NCBI GenBank assembly: GCA_003505715.1
Contig: DNXU01000018.1
Coordinates: forward strand, 1 to 13,189
Length of the DNA: 13,189 nt
Direction: 5' to 3'
From: Cyanobacteria bacterium UBA8803
Lineage (GTDB): Bacteria > Cyanobacteriota > Cyanobacteriia > Cyanobacteriales > Coleofasciculaceae
Shown: positions 1 through 7,158 of the stretch, piece after piece
Position numbering within the stretch: the first letter of the stretch is position 1
How the letters are laid out: the number at the start of each line of letters is the position of its first letter
Position numbers and translations under genes: made by a program
Notes under the pieces: generated by a model
What the model was told of the DNA's origin: nothing
Databases searched by the model: none
The model's input: only the letters and a program-made list of their open reading frames with translations

Positions 1-34
1 TGGGGGGTCGGGGGGGCACAATGTGTAAGTCCTA

Positions 35-59
35 TAGTAACCACTCTTATTGGTTACTA
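35..59. repeat. Perfect 9-bp inverted repeat
   Basis: TAGTAACCA (35-43) and TGGTTACTA (51-59) are perfect complements separated by a 7-base AT-rich loop. The repeat lies beyond the 3' end of the minus-strand small gene. No T-run follows on either strand, so a classical terminator is not supported. The core TAGTAACCA recurs at 769-777, which suggests a dispersed element. Its function is unknown. Confidence 0.55.
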
Positions 60-115
60 CGAACCTTTTTATACCCGGTTTGATACTTTTACAAGAAGAC
101 TATTAGAGCAGGAGG

Positions 116-337
116 TCAACTTGGTTCAGACTTAAGGCGGTAATCGGCATCTAACCAACAGTAGGGTAGGTTCTCACCAGACGGGAAAATTAAATTCTCT
201 TTTTGAAAAGAAGCAGGGTCTTGTTCTTCTTGACCATCCTGAATTTTTCCAGAGACCGTGTTTTTTGTAGGACTCAGCAAGTCTTCCAGCTCGAGAATTT
301 TTACTAAACTGCCAGATTCTTTGTCTTTGAGCAACAT
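116..337 (-). CDS. Small conserved-looking hypothetical protein (73 aa)
   Basis: This is a 73-residue soluble protein with no signal peptide or membrane segment. It begins MLLKDKESGSLVKILEL and carries a C-terminal patch FPSGENLPYCWLDADYR (about residues 51-67) that is rich in aromatic and polar residues. From memory this layout resembles a family of short cyanobacterial proteins of unknown function, but I cannot name the family or a role. The start is supported by an AGGAG ribosome binding site about ten bases before the ATG on the minus strand. The acidic middle (QDGQEEQDP) and the lone Cys in the C-terminal patch are the main visible traits. The gene stands alone: nothing on its strand is close enough to be in an operon with it. 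An overlapping minus-strand frame at 174-365 lacks such a start and is a shadow. Confidence 0.6.
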   Translation of the reverse strand: MLLKDKESGSLVKILELEDLLSPTKNTVSGKIQDGQEEQDPASFQKENLIFPSGENLPYCWLDADYRLKSEPS

Positions 338-469
338 AATAGTTTTTTCTCCTGTACCTTCTCACAGTTAAACCTACTCAATTTTCGGTTTCTGATTTAT
401 CCTCCAAAAGAAATATCAGAGCTAGTGCAGAGTTAAAATCCGCCTCTGCTAAACTCAGCCTATGGTTGA

Positions 470-589
470 GAGGGATGGGTTACAAAACTTTACATTGTCT
501 GGGATATAGCGCCGGGATACGATTTGTCCTACGGTTACGGGTTTGTCAATGCGGATGCTGCTGTCCGACGGGCGATCGCTCTGGGATAG
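470..589 (+). pseudogene. C-terminal remnant of a subtilisin-like (S8) serine protease
   Basis: The plus frame from 470 to the TAG at 587-589 is preceded by an in-frame TGA at 467-469 and has no start codon. It encodes APGYDLSYGYGFVNADAAV followed by RRAIALG. The pattern PGYD-x3-GYG-x-VNA-x-AV is typical of the last segment of subtilases, after the catalytic Ser region. The catalytic Asp, His and Ser motifs are absent upstream, so only about 40 codons of homologous sequence remain. Dispersed repeats begin about 20 bases after the stop, as expected for a gene decayed or truncated by deletion. The family call rests on this one motif. It could instead be a chance resemblance or the end of another secreted protein. 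Confidence 0.5.
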
Positions 590-627
590 TCTCTATTTGA
601 GAGTGCGTTTAGGACTTGCCCCCCTAA

Positions 628-645
628 CCCCCCAACCTTGGGGGG
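628..645. repeat. C6/G6 hairpin repeat
   Basis: CCCCCCAA (628-635) and TTGGGGGG (638-645) form a perfect 8-bp stem around CC. The preceding bases, GGACTTGCCCCCCTAA (612-627), belong to the same kind of C-rich element that recurs in filamentous cyanobacterial intergenic regions (recalled, not searched). It is non-coding. Confidence 0.7.
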
Positions 646-665
646 AACAAAAGTTATACCAAGTC

Positions 666-694
666 GTGGAGACGTTCCGGTGGAACGTCTCTAC
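666..694. repeat. GAGACGTTCC hairpin repeat
   Basis: GTGGAGACGTTCC (666-678) and GGAACGTCTCTAC (682-694) pair over 13 positions with one G-T mismatch, closed by the loop GGT. This matches the general form of short dispersed palindromes with GTAGAGACGTT arms seen between cyanobacterial genes. No T-run follows, so it is called a repeat rather than a terminator. Confidence 0.7.
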
Positions 695-729
695 AACGAT
701 TATGTGCCCTGCTGAAAAAGGGGTATCAT

Positions 730-800
730 ATCATGTCCGGTAGCATTGGACTTGTATAAATAGGTTGGTAGTAACCATTAAGGATGCCACCGGACACGAT
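730..800. repeat. 17-bp imperfect inverted repeat flanking a 37-base spacer
   Basis: ATCATGTCCGGTAGCAT (730-746) is complementary to ATGCCACCGGACACGAT (784-800) at 15 of 17 positions. The spacer (747-783) holds TATAAATAGG and a second copy of TAGTAACCA. The size, about 71 bases with terminal inverted repeats, could fit a tiny non-autonomous element or a cruciform-forming repeat. No flanking target duplication was recognised. Confidence 0.5.
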
Positions 801-882
801 AGAACGTAAAATCTAGGTTTGTGCTTCTAGTGCGATCGCTCTTTCCAGAGAATATATCTTTAATTCAGCCTAAGTCTTGCTT

Positions 883-2676
883 ATGGAGATTTTTCTAACC
901 CTCAGTGTTGTCGTCATCGCTCTTGTCTGCTTCATTGCGGAATGGATGCCAGTAGATATCACGGCGTTCGCGGTAGCGATCGTGCTGATATTGTTAAAAT
1001 TAGTCACTCCCGAAGAGGGCATAGCAGGGTTTAGTAACTCGGCTACCATTACCGTAATGGCAATGTTCGTCCTCAGTGCTGGCATTGCTCGCACAGGGGC
1101 AATTCAAGTGGTGAGCGACTTATTGAACAAGTGGGGCGGAAAAAAGCCCAGTAGCCAGATTTTCGTGTTGGGGGCGATCGTTGGTCCAATTACGGCCTTT
1201 ATTAATAATACTGCTGTGGTCGCTGTGTTTTTACCCATTGTGGAAGATTGGTGCAGGCGACAGCGGATTTCCCCCTCTAAATTGCTGATGCCTTTATCCT
1301 TTGTCACAATTTTGGGTGGCATGATTACCTTAATTGGCACCTCGACCAATATTTTGGCGAGTGGTTTGTCAGAAAAGTTGGGGTATAAACAGTTCAGTTT
1401 GTTCCAATTTACAGCCTTGGGGTTGATCACGTTTGCCATAGGCTTAGTTTATCTAGCTATAGCTGGACCCCATCTCTTGCCAGAGCGCAAAGCAGCAGAC
1501 ACTAATGTGTTGAGTGAAGACTACGGACTTACAGATTATGTGAGCGAGATTGTCATTACCCCCGGTTCTAGCTTAGTAGGACAAACCCTGCGTGGCAGTC
1601 AAATCCAGCGCAAGTTTGACATGGACGTACTGGAGTTAATCCGCAACGAGAGCAAATTTCCTCAACCCTTGGCGGATAAAGTATTGCAGGCTGGAGATAT
1701 TTTAATCGTGCGGGGACGGCGGGATTGTCTGCTCAATATCAAGGATCAACGAGGAATTGAGATTTTACCAGATGTCCAATTTGGGCAGAAATCCTTGGAG
1801 CAAAATCTCCGTTCTGGAGAAGAAGCTATTGCCGAAGTGTTGATTCTCTCGAATGCTAACTTGCTCGGCTCTACCCTGAAAGACTTGCGTTTTCGGCAAC
1901 GCTACAACGCTACTGTATTGGCAATGCGGCGGGGAGAGGAACTGGTGCGGGAAAGGCTAGGTAAAGTGCCATTGCGTTTTGGTGATTTGTTATTGGTACA
2001 AGGACCTAAGGAAAGTTTTTTAGGACTGCAAACCAGTCAGGATTTGTTAGTGATTGAGCAGCGAGATGTGGAGACGCTGCGGCGAGAAAAAGCGGGGATT
2101 GCTGTAGCAATTGGTTTAGGAGTAGTATTAGTGGCGGCTTTTAACTGGCTGCCAATTCTGGTTACAGCTCTGGTCGGTGTATTGTTGATGATTCTCACGG
2201 GTTGTCTGAAACCTGGCGAACTGTATGAATCTGTGCGTTGGGATATTATCTTCCTGTTAGCTGGGTTGATTCCTCTAGGCACGGCTATGGATAAATCCGG
2301 TACTACCGAATGGCTGGCCAAAAGTCTGGTCGCCCTAGGAGGGGATCTTTCGGGTTACTGGATCTTAACCTTCTTCTTCGTCATCACTTCTCTACTGACG
2401 GAGATTCTTTCTAATAATGCTTCTGTAGTTTTGATATTACCAGTAGCTGTCGAAGTCGCCGAAAAATTACACCTGAATCCTTATGCATTTATGTTTGCGG
2501 TGACCTTCGCAGCCTCCAACAGCTTCATGACCCCCATCGGCTATCAAACCAACACGATGGTTTACGGCCCCGGTGGCTATAAGTTCCTAGATTTTTTCCG
2601 TCTGGGCGCTCCGCTGAACTTGTTAATGGCGATCGTTACTCCCCTGTTAATCGTTTGGCTATACGGTTTGAGTTGA
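883..2676 (+). CDS. SLC13-family (DASS) anion permease with two RCK_C domains
   Basis: This 597-residue inner-membrane permease is probably a cation-coupled importer of a divalent anion such as sulfate or a dicarboxylate. Each membrane half carries the family's paired signature: NNT (108-110) with GTSTNI (152-157), and NNA (511-513) with TPIGYQTNTMVYGPGGY (550-566). Between the halves lie two RCK_C/TrkA-C ligand-binding domains, at about 219-288 and 314-388. That arrangement matches the sulfate-type branch found in cyanobacteria and in algal SLT/SAC1-like proteins. The ATG at 883 is preferred to the in-frame TTG at 877, because it places the hydrophobic first helix at residues 3-20; no strong ribosome binding site precedes either. 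The stop is 4 bases from the SPFH gene, so co-transcription is likely. The substrate cannot be read from sequence, and sulfate is an inference. An arsenite/ArsB-type function is less likely because of the RCK_C insert. Confidence 0.85.
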   Translation: MEIFLTLSVVVIALVCFIAEWMPVDITAFAVAIVLILLKLVTPEEGIAGFSNSATITVMAMFVLSAGIARTGAIQVVSDLLNKWGGKKPSSQIFVLGAIVGPITAFINNTAVVAVFLPIVEDWCRRQRISPSKLLMPLSFVTILGGMITLIGTSTNILASGLSEKLGYKQFSLFQFTALGLITFAIGLVYLAIAGPHLLPERKAADTNVLSEDYGLTDYVSEIVITPGSSLVGQTLRGSQIQRKFDMDVLELIRNESKFPQPLADKVLQAGDILIVRGRRDCLLNIKDQRGIEILPDVQFGQKSLEQNLRSGEEAIAEVLILSNANLLGSTLKDLRFRQRYNATVLAMRRGEELVRERLGKVPLRFGDLLLVQGPKESFLGLQTSQDLLVIEQRDVETLRREKAGIAVAIGLGVVLVAAFNWLPILVTALVGVLLMILTGCLKPGELYESVRWDIIFLLAGLIPLGTAMDKSGTTEWLAKSLVALGGDLSGYWILTFFFVITSLLTEILSNNASVVLILPVAVEVAEKLHLNPYAFMFAVTFAASNSFMTPIGYQTNTMVYGPGGYKFLDFFRLGAPLNLLMAIVTPLLIVWLYGLS

Positions 2677-2680
2677 AAGC

Positions 2681-3526
2681 ATGGCAGGTAATAATCAAAC
2701 TACCTCTTTAAAATCCCATCGCCAACTCAATCGAGAGACTTATATTCTCAGCAGACTACTCTTTGTTTTTTTGATACTGGCGATCGCCTCTAGTTTTTTT
2801 GTAATCGTCAATGCTGGGCAGCGGGGAGTTTTGATGCAGTTTGGCCAAGTCCAACCCCAGGTATTAGGGGAAGGAATTCATTTCATTCTCCCCCTAGTCA
2901 ATACCGTGCAACAGATCAGCGTTCGAGTACAAAAGCAGGAAATCTCGACGGAAGCTTCCTCTAAGGATCTCCAGGATGTTTTCACCGATGTTGCTCTCAA
3001 CTGGCATATTATCCCAGAGGAAGCCAATGCCATTTTTCAACAAATTGGAGATCGACAACAAGTTATTGAACGCATTATCAATCCCGCTGTTGAAGAAGTG
3101 CTAAAAGCCGTAATGGCTCAGTATACTGCTGAAGAAATCATTACCAAGAGAGGAGCCCTCAAAACAGGAGTAGATAATCTCTTGACCGATCGCCTAAGCA
3201 CTTATCACATTACCGTAGATGACATTTCTCTCGTACATATCCACTTTTCTCAACGCTTTAACGATGCAGTAGAAGCAAAACAAGTTGCAGAACAAGAAGC
3301 AAAACGAGCCGATTTTATTGCAATTAAAGCCATCAAAGAAGCTGAGGCCAAGGTAAATTTAGCTAAAGGAGAAGCTGAAGCACAACGATTGCTGCGGGAA
3401 ACACTCACCGCCGAAATACTGCAAAAGCAAGCCTTATCTAAATGGGACGGCAAACTTCCTATAATGATGGGGAATGACTGCCTCAATTTATTTGATATGA
3501 CCCCATTTATACCAACTAAACAATAA
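2681..3526 (+). CDS. Prohibitin-like SPFH/Band 7 membrane protein
   Basis: The protein has 281 residues. A hydrophilic N-terminus is followed by one membrane helix (about 24-44), then an SPFH domain (about 44-215) with the prohibitin-like pattern GQRGVLMQFGQ and GEGIHFILPLV. A charged Ala/Glu/Lys-rich coiled coil (about 195-245) and a KWDGKLP motif follow. Such proteins assemble into large ring- or cage-like membrane complexes and often modulate FtsH proteases. Cyanobacteria encode a prohibitin of this type. The usual KWDGKLP tail is followed here by IMMGNDCLNLFDM, which contains the protein's only Cys. The gene begins 4 bases after the SLC13 permease, implying one transcript; the weak GA-rich leader suggests translational coupling. 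A repeat and T-run follow its stop. Confidence 0.87.
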   Translation: MAGNNQTTSLKSHRQLNRETYILSRLLFVFLILAIASSFFVIVNAGQRGVLMQFGQVQPQVLGEGIHFILPLVNTVQQISVRVQKQEISTEASSKDLQDVFTDVALNWHIIPEEANAIFQQIGDRQQVIERIINPAVEEVLKAVMAQYTAEEIITKRGALKTGVDNLLTDRLSTYHITVDDISLVHIHFSQRFNDAVEAKQVAEQEAKRADFIAIKAIKEAEAKVNLAKGEAEAQRLLRETLTAEILQKQALSKWDGKLPIMMGNDCLNLFDMTPFIPTKQ

Positions 3527-3642
3527 GTAAATGGGTGATGGGGCAATGGGTTTACCCTGAGCATAGCCGAAGGGGAATGGGAAGAGTTTTTTTCCGTAGC
3601 CTCTGTATTAAAAGTTACCAATGCCCAATCCCCAATTACCAA
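3527..3642. repeat. Convergent intergenic repeat and possible bidirectional terminator
   Basis: The gap between the convergent SPFH and LysR genes is low-complexity repeat. AAATGGGTGATGGGGCAATGGG-like sequence (3529-3550) is roughly complementary to the CCCAAT/CCAATTACC units at 3622-3650. CCCTGAGCATAGCCGAAGGG (3555-3574) has CCCT/AGGG ends. A run of seven T (3587-3593) lies inside GGGAA...TTCC. These could end transcription on both strands. The CCCAATTACCAATTACC unit is a common filler between cyanobacterial genes. Confidence 0.5.
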
Positions 3643-4569
3643 TTACCCATTTAATATCTGTTCAAAAGCAACTGAGATGCGGGTCTGAAAACGCTGCCGA
3701 TGCTTCAGCTTTAAAAAGGGACGAGCGATCTCCACAGTTTTATCAACACCATCTCTATCATCCTGAATGGAAATTGAACGTAGGGTATCAAGCTGTAGCT
3801 CTTTTTGAACCATCAATTCAGAAATCGCAGCTGCACCGACTCCACTTTCAACTACAGCCTTTACCATCTCGCCACTGCTCAAAACTAAAATGCTATTTAG
3901 TTGGGTTGGCTGAATGTCCCAATGTTTTAAAGCTTCCTCAAATCGTTGCTGCGTTCCCGAACCAGGTTCTCGCATTACCCAAGCCGTAATTTGCAGTTCT
4001 GTTAAGGTAATCTCGGAGCGCTTAAACCAGGGATGAGAACGACCAACTACAATTAGCAAGCGATCGCCTCCTACCACCTCTTCCGCTAGGCAACTTTTCA
4101 ACCCTGGTTTCACCTCACCTTCGACCAAACCCAGATCGAAGAGTCCCGTTGCCGTCCCTTCACAAATTTCTTCGGTATTGGCAAGAGTACAGTCAACCGC
4201 GATGCCGGGATATTGGCGCTTAAACTTACTGATCCTATTAGGTAACCAATAGCTACCAATAGTGAGGCTGGAACCTAGCTTCAACTCACCCCGTTGCAAA
4301 TTGTTCAATTCCCGTAACCCCCGTTCCGTCAAAACCACTTGATCGAGAATTTTGTGTGCTTCTGTTTGCAGTAACCTCCCCGCTTCAGTTATCTCAATAT
4401 GGCGACCGATGCGATGGAACAGTTTGACTTTATATTCCTGTTCCAAGCTTTGGATGGCTGCACTGACAGCAGGTTGGGTAATGTAAAGTGCGTCCGCAGC
4501 ACGGGTAAAGTGCAGGTGTTCTGCCACGGCTAAAAAAATTCGCAGCTGATCGAGCGTCATCCCAGCCAT
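3643..4569 (-). CDS. LysR-type transcriptional regulator, CysL-like
   Basis: This is a 308-residue LysR regulator. The winged helix-turn-helix occupies about residues 4-64, with TRAADALYITQPAVSAAIQS as the helix-turn-helix core (22-41). The effector domain (about 92-300) starts LKLGSSLTIGSYWLP and has NTEEI and DLGLVEGEV, the pattern of the CysL-like periplasmic-binding fold. CysL-type members elsewhere regulate sulfur or assimilatory genes; the inducer here is unknown. The start is supported by AGGAG eight bases upstream of the ATG at 4569; a second ATG three codons later is possible. The gene is divergent from the permease operon at 4863, the classic layout in which a LysR protein controls its neighbour and itself. 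The last two codons and the stop (3643-3651) fall within the repeat AATGGGTAATTGG, so the C-terminus may have been reset by repeat insertion. Confidence 0.9.
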   Translation of the reverse strand: MAGMTLDQLRIFLAVAEHLHFTRAADALYITQPAVSAAIQSLEQEYKVKLFHRIGRHIEITEAGRLLQTEAHKILDQVVLTERGLRELNNLQRGELKLGSSLTIGSYWLPNRISKFKRQYPGIAVDCTLANTEEICEGTATGLFDLGLVEGEVKPGLKSCLAEEVVGGDRLLIVVGRSHPWFKRSEITLTELQITAWVMREPGSGTQQRFEEALKHWDIQPTQLNSILVLSSGEMVKAVVESGVGAAAISELMVQKELQLDTLRSISIQDDRDGVDKTVEIARPFLKLKHRQRFQTRISVAFEQILNG

Positions 4570-4702
4570 CAGTGAGTCTCCTCATACCAAGTTGCGGTCA
4601 AACGTAGTACTGTCTCTTTCCCCCCATCTCTCTATCTCCCCATCGGCGAGGTCTACTATCTTTGAATGCAACTCGGTATCAAAAGGCCGCGTGGGGTTTT
4701 CC

Positions 4703-4717
4703 ATAAATTTTCGTTAT
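4703..4717. promoter_or_regulatory. Candidate LysR operator (ATAA-N7-TTAT)
   Basis: ATAAATTTTCGTTAT is a perfect 4+4 dyad with a 7-base centre and contains the LysR consensus T-N11-A (T4704 to A4716). It lies 134 bases before the LysR start and 146 before the permease start, where a shared LysR binding site would be expected. Dyads this short also occur by chance in AT-rich DNA. Confidence 0.35.
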
Positions 4718-4777
4718 CCATATAAAAAAAAAGAATATTTGATTCTATCAGGGAGGAGGCCATAAAGTAACAATCAA

Positions 4778-4820
4778 GCCTTTGGCACCGGGCCCGTCCT
4801 AAGGCAGATGCTGCTTTTTT
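4778..4820 (+). promoter_or_regulatory. Structured leader with possible attenuator before the permease
   Basis: GCCTT and AAGGC bracket a GC-rich core containing CGGGCCCG. GCAG-ATG-CTGC (4803-4813) follows and runs directly into seven T, the shape of a weak intrinsic terminator. A second small stem, GTCGAG/CTCGAC (4825-4830 and 4838-4843), sits just before the ribosome binding site. This could be transcription attenuation in the permease leader. The 4-bp final stem is weak, and no known riboswitch family was recognised. Confidence 0.25.
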
Positions 4821-4847
4821 TCAAGTCGAGTGTAGCTCTCGACAGTG

Positions 4848-4854
4848 AAGGGAG
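4848..4854 (+). promoter_or_regulatory. Ribosome binding site deciding the permease start
   Basis: AAGGGAG lies eight bases before the ATG at 4863. It selects that codon over the upstream in-frame GTG at 4845, which this site would overlap. Confidence 0.7.
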
Positions 4855-4862
4855 AATTCTGG

Positions 4863-6395
4863 ATGACCTATCAAAGGCAATACCATCAAAGACACCATCA
4901 AAGCCTTCATGGCTTGAAGCCAGACTGCCTTTCCTTCGGGGAAGTCCTCGGTCAATCCATTGCAGTGATTGCCCCAATTACCACGCCAGCGGCCAACTTA
5001 GGCTTGATCTTTGCAAGCTCCGGAAACGGCACTTGGTTAAGTTTTCTGATCGGTGCGATCGGGCTATTATTTGTCAGTATTAATATCAACCAATTCGCCA
5101 GTCGGTCAGCCTCTCCAGGTTCGCTTTACTCCTATATCGCTAAAGGTCTCGGCCCAATGGCAGGCGTTATGTGCGGTTGGAGTTTAGTTTTGGCCTATTT
5201 ATTTACAGGGATGGCTGTTTTATGTGGCTTTGCCAACTTTGGCTCGGCCTTACTCAGCCATCTGGGCATCCATCCTTCTGTTATTACCATATTAGCGATC
5301 GGTGCTGGTCTAGCTTGGTATGCTGCCTATAAAGATATTGAGCTATCTGCCAAAACCCTCCTGCTACTGGAAGGACTATCAATTGGGTTAATCCTGATCT
5401 TGGGGATTATTATTTGGGCGAATCAGGGTTTTGCCATTGATACAGCCCAATTTACCCTGCAAGGAGCAACCCCGGGCGGCGTAGCGATGGGACTAGTCTT
5501 AGTCGTGTTCGGCTTTTCTGGCTTTGAAAGTGCCACATCTTTAGGTGATGAAGCCAAAGACCCCTTGAAAACCATTCCCAAATCAGTGATTGGTAGCACC
5601 ATCCTATCCGGACTCTTCTTCATAGTGATGGCCTATATTGAAGTGCTGGGTTTTAGTGGCTCTTCTGCTTCCCTTGCTGAAAATGAAGCACCTCTGGCTT
5701 TTCTAGCGCAAAAAGCAGGAGTGGGTTTTTTGGGAGAACTCATTAGTATCTGCGCCTTGTTTAGTTTCTTTGCTTGCGTCCTCGGTAGTATCAATCCGGC
5801 GGCTAGGGTTTTCTTCATGATGGCGCGTCACGGTCTGTTTCACTCCTCTTTGGGTGAGGCTCACTCTGCCAACCAAACTCCCCACATTGCCGTCACCATG
5901 TCAGCACTGGTTATGTTTCTCGTACCAGCTTCGATGTCCTTGTTCCACATCAATCTGTTTGAGAGTATGGCCTACCTGGGAACCATTTGTACCTACGGCT
6001 TTTTGATGGTGTACATCCTGATTTCGATCGCGGCACCTGTTTACCTCCATAAAATTGGCAAACTGCATCCTTTAGATGTTGTCTTCTCGGTTTTGGGGGT
6101 TGGGTTTATGATGATTCCCGTTTTGGGAAGTGTCGGAATTCCCGGTAGCCCTATTTTCCCGGTGCCAGAACCTCCTTACGATGCCTTTCCCTATTTGTTC
6201 TTACTTTACTTAGTGACAGGTTGTGGCTGGTTTATCATGCAAAGGCTCCGTTCTCCAGAAATTGTGGTGTCAATGGAGCGAGGAATTGACGAGATTCATG
6301 CCAGGTTTGCAACTCCTAACCCAGTGGTAGTTCCTTCAGCAGTTGCGGAGCAGCTACCGCGCTCAATGCCAGTTCAACGCCAGTCTGAAAATTAA
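4863..6395 (+). CDS. APC-superfamily amino acid permease
   Basis: This 510-residue polytopic permease has about twelve hydrophobic segments. It belongs to the amino acid-polyamine-organocation superfamily, shown by the helix-1 region LSFGEVLGQSIAVIAPIT (about 23-40) and the family signature FGFSGFESATSLGDEAKDP (216-234), whose GFE and E-x-x-x-P features are typical. It likely imports or exchanges an amino acid or related amine across the inner membrane; the substrate is not predictable here. The His/Gln-rich cytoplasmic N-terminus (YQRQYHQRHHQ) is unusual and could bind metal, though this may be chance. The start is set by AAGGGAG eight bases upstream. It is first in an apparent operon: the next gene begins 9 bases after its stop. 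The divergent LysR gene is the obvious regulator candidate. Confidence 0.87.
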   Translation: MTYQRQYHQRHHQSLHGLKPDCLSFGEVLGQSIAVIAPITTPAANLGLIFASSGNGTWLSFLIGAIGLLFVSININQFASRSASPGSLYSYIAKGLGPMAGVMCGWSLVLAYLFTGMAVLCGFANFGSALLSHLGIHPSVITILAIGAGLAWYAAYKDIELSAKTLLLLEGLSIGLILILGIIIWANQGFAIDTAQFTLQGATPGGVAMGLVLVVFGFSGFESATSLGDEAKDPLKTIPKSVIGSTILSGLFFIVMAYIEVLGFSGSSASLAENEAPLAFLAQKAGVGFLGELISICALFSFFACVLGSINPAARVFFMMARHGLFHSSLGEAHSANQTPHIAVTMSALVMFLVPASMSLFHINLFESMAYLGTICTYGFLMVYILISIAAPVYLHKIGKLHPLDVVFSVLGVGFMMIPVLGSVGIPGSPIFPVPEPPYDAFPYLFLLYLVTGCGWFIMQRLRSPEIVVSMERGIDEIHARFATPNPVVVPSAVAEQLPRSMPVQRQSEN

Positions 6396-6404
6396 GGACA
6401 CCTC

Positions 6405-7118
6405 ATGAGCGAATTAGTTACTGCAATTCCTACCGGAGTAACAGCCTTCAGTGCCACCAATCTTGATGATATTGTCATCCTGCTCCTGTTTTTCTCCCAA
6501 GTCAATGCGGCGTTCCGGCATCGGCATATCGTTATCGGTCAGTACCTTGGCTTCACGGCATTGGTAGTTGCTAGCCTTCCTAGTTTCTTTGGCAGCTTCA
6601 TCCTACCGCGACCCTGGATTGGAGTACTCGGCGTCATTCCCATTGTCATCGGTCTAGGTCGCTTGCTGCATGGAGAAACAGATGATTCAGATACTGAGGC
6701 AGAACCTCAACCCTATGAGAACTCGACCTTTAGCAATTTTCTGTCTCCCCAAACTTACAGTGTGGCAGCCGTAACCTTTGCTAATGGCGGTGACAATATC
6801 GGCATCTACGTGCCGTTGTTTGCCAGCACCACTTGGGAAAGCCTTCTGATCATTCTCACTACCTTCTTCCTACTCGTGGGAGTTTGGTGCTATGCCGCCT
6901 ACCAGTTAACCCGTACTACAGCGATCGCTCATGCCTTGACTCGCTATGGCAATTATCTCGTACCCTTTGTCTTGATTGGTTTGGGTCTGTTGATTCTGGT
7001 GGACAGCCACACCCTGGAAAATCGCGGGTTAATGGTCATCACCCTCTTAGCAAGCGGTTTGTGTTTGCTGAGTCTTTTCAAAACTAATGGGCGATCGCTC
7101 CAAGTAGAGAAAAATTGA
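6405..7118 (+). CDS. CadD-family cadmium/cation transporter, copy 1
   Basis: This 237-residue membrane protein of the CadD family (related to the LysE exporter superfamily) has about six hydrophobic segments. Signature motifs are SATNLDDI (16-23), GQYLG (45-49), LSPQTYSVAAVTFANGGDN (113-131) and IYVPLFA (134-140). The acidic residues in the two Asp motifs are the likely cation ligands. Characterised CadD proteins give cadmium resistance, but substrates in cyanobacteria are unproven. A variable acidic loop (ETDDSDTEAE, 91-100) separates the halves. AAGGA lies before the ATG, and the gene begins 9 bases after the permease. The second copy follows after 40 bases. The C-terminus is 16 residues longer overall than in copy 2 and adds a hydrophobic stretch. 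Confidence 0.85.
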   Translation: MSELVTAIPTGVTAFSATNLDDIVILLLFFSQVNAAFRHRHIVIGQYLGFTALVVASLPSFFGSFILPRPWIGVLGVIPIVIGLGRLLHGETDDSDTEAEPQPYENSTFSNFLSPQTYSVAAVTFANGGDNIGIYVPLFASTTWESLLIILTTFFLLVGVWCYAAYQLTRTTAIAHALTRYGNYLVPFVLIGLGLLILVDSHTLENRGLMVITLLASGLCLLSLFKTNGRSLQVEKN

Positions 7119-7133
7119 AGGAGGATGGAACTA

Positions 7134-7148
7134 ATGTCGAACAGGTAA
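7134..7148 (+). other. Four-codon mini-ORF with strong ribosome binding site between the CadD genes
   Basis: AAGGAGG (7118-7124), overlapping the stop of CadD copy 1, is placed nine bases before the ATG at 7134. That ATG opens a reading frame of only four codons (MSNR, stop TAA 7146-7148), or seven codons (MELMSNR) if read from 7125. The real start of CadD copy 2 (7159) lies 10 bases beyond this stop in another frame and has no good site of its own. Translation of copy 2 may therefore depend on reinitiation after the mini-ORF. This is an inference from spacing; the mini-ORF may be a duplication scar. Confidence 0.4.
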
Positions 7149-7158
7149 AAACAGCATC

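Noticed and set aside
543..743. Plus-strand 66-codon frame
   Set aside because: It runs through the C6/G6 and GAGACGTTCC repeats and overlaps the protease remnant in another frame. The protein has no recognisable character.
600..830. CRISPR array or insertion sequence
   Set aside because: Repeats here differ from one another and are palindromic, not regularly spaced direct repeats. No transposase frame is present.
3621..3989. Plus-strand 122-codon frame
   Set aside because: It is wholly antisense to the clear LysR gene apart from repeat sequence at its start. The composition is that of a shadow frame.
4740..4860. Known riboswitch (guanidine-I, glutamine, cobalamin, fluoride) before the permease
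   Set aside because: I looked for the conserved blocks of each as I know them and found none. Only generic stems and a T-run are present.
4774..5083. Overlapping frames on both strands around the permease start
   Set aside because: They overlap the N-terminus of the APC permease, whose family motifs are unmistakable, and lack ribosome binding sites of note.
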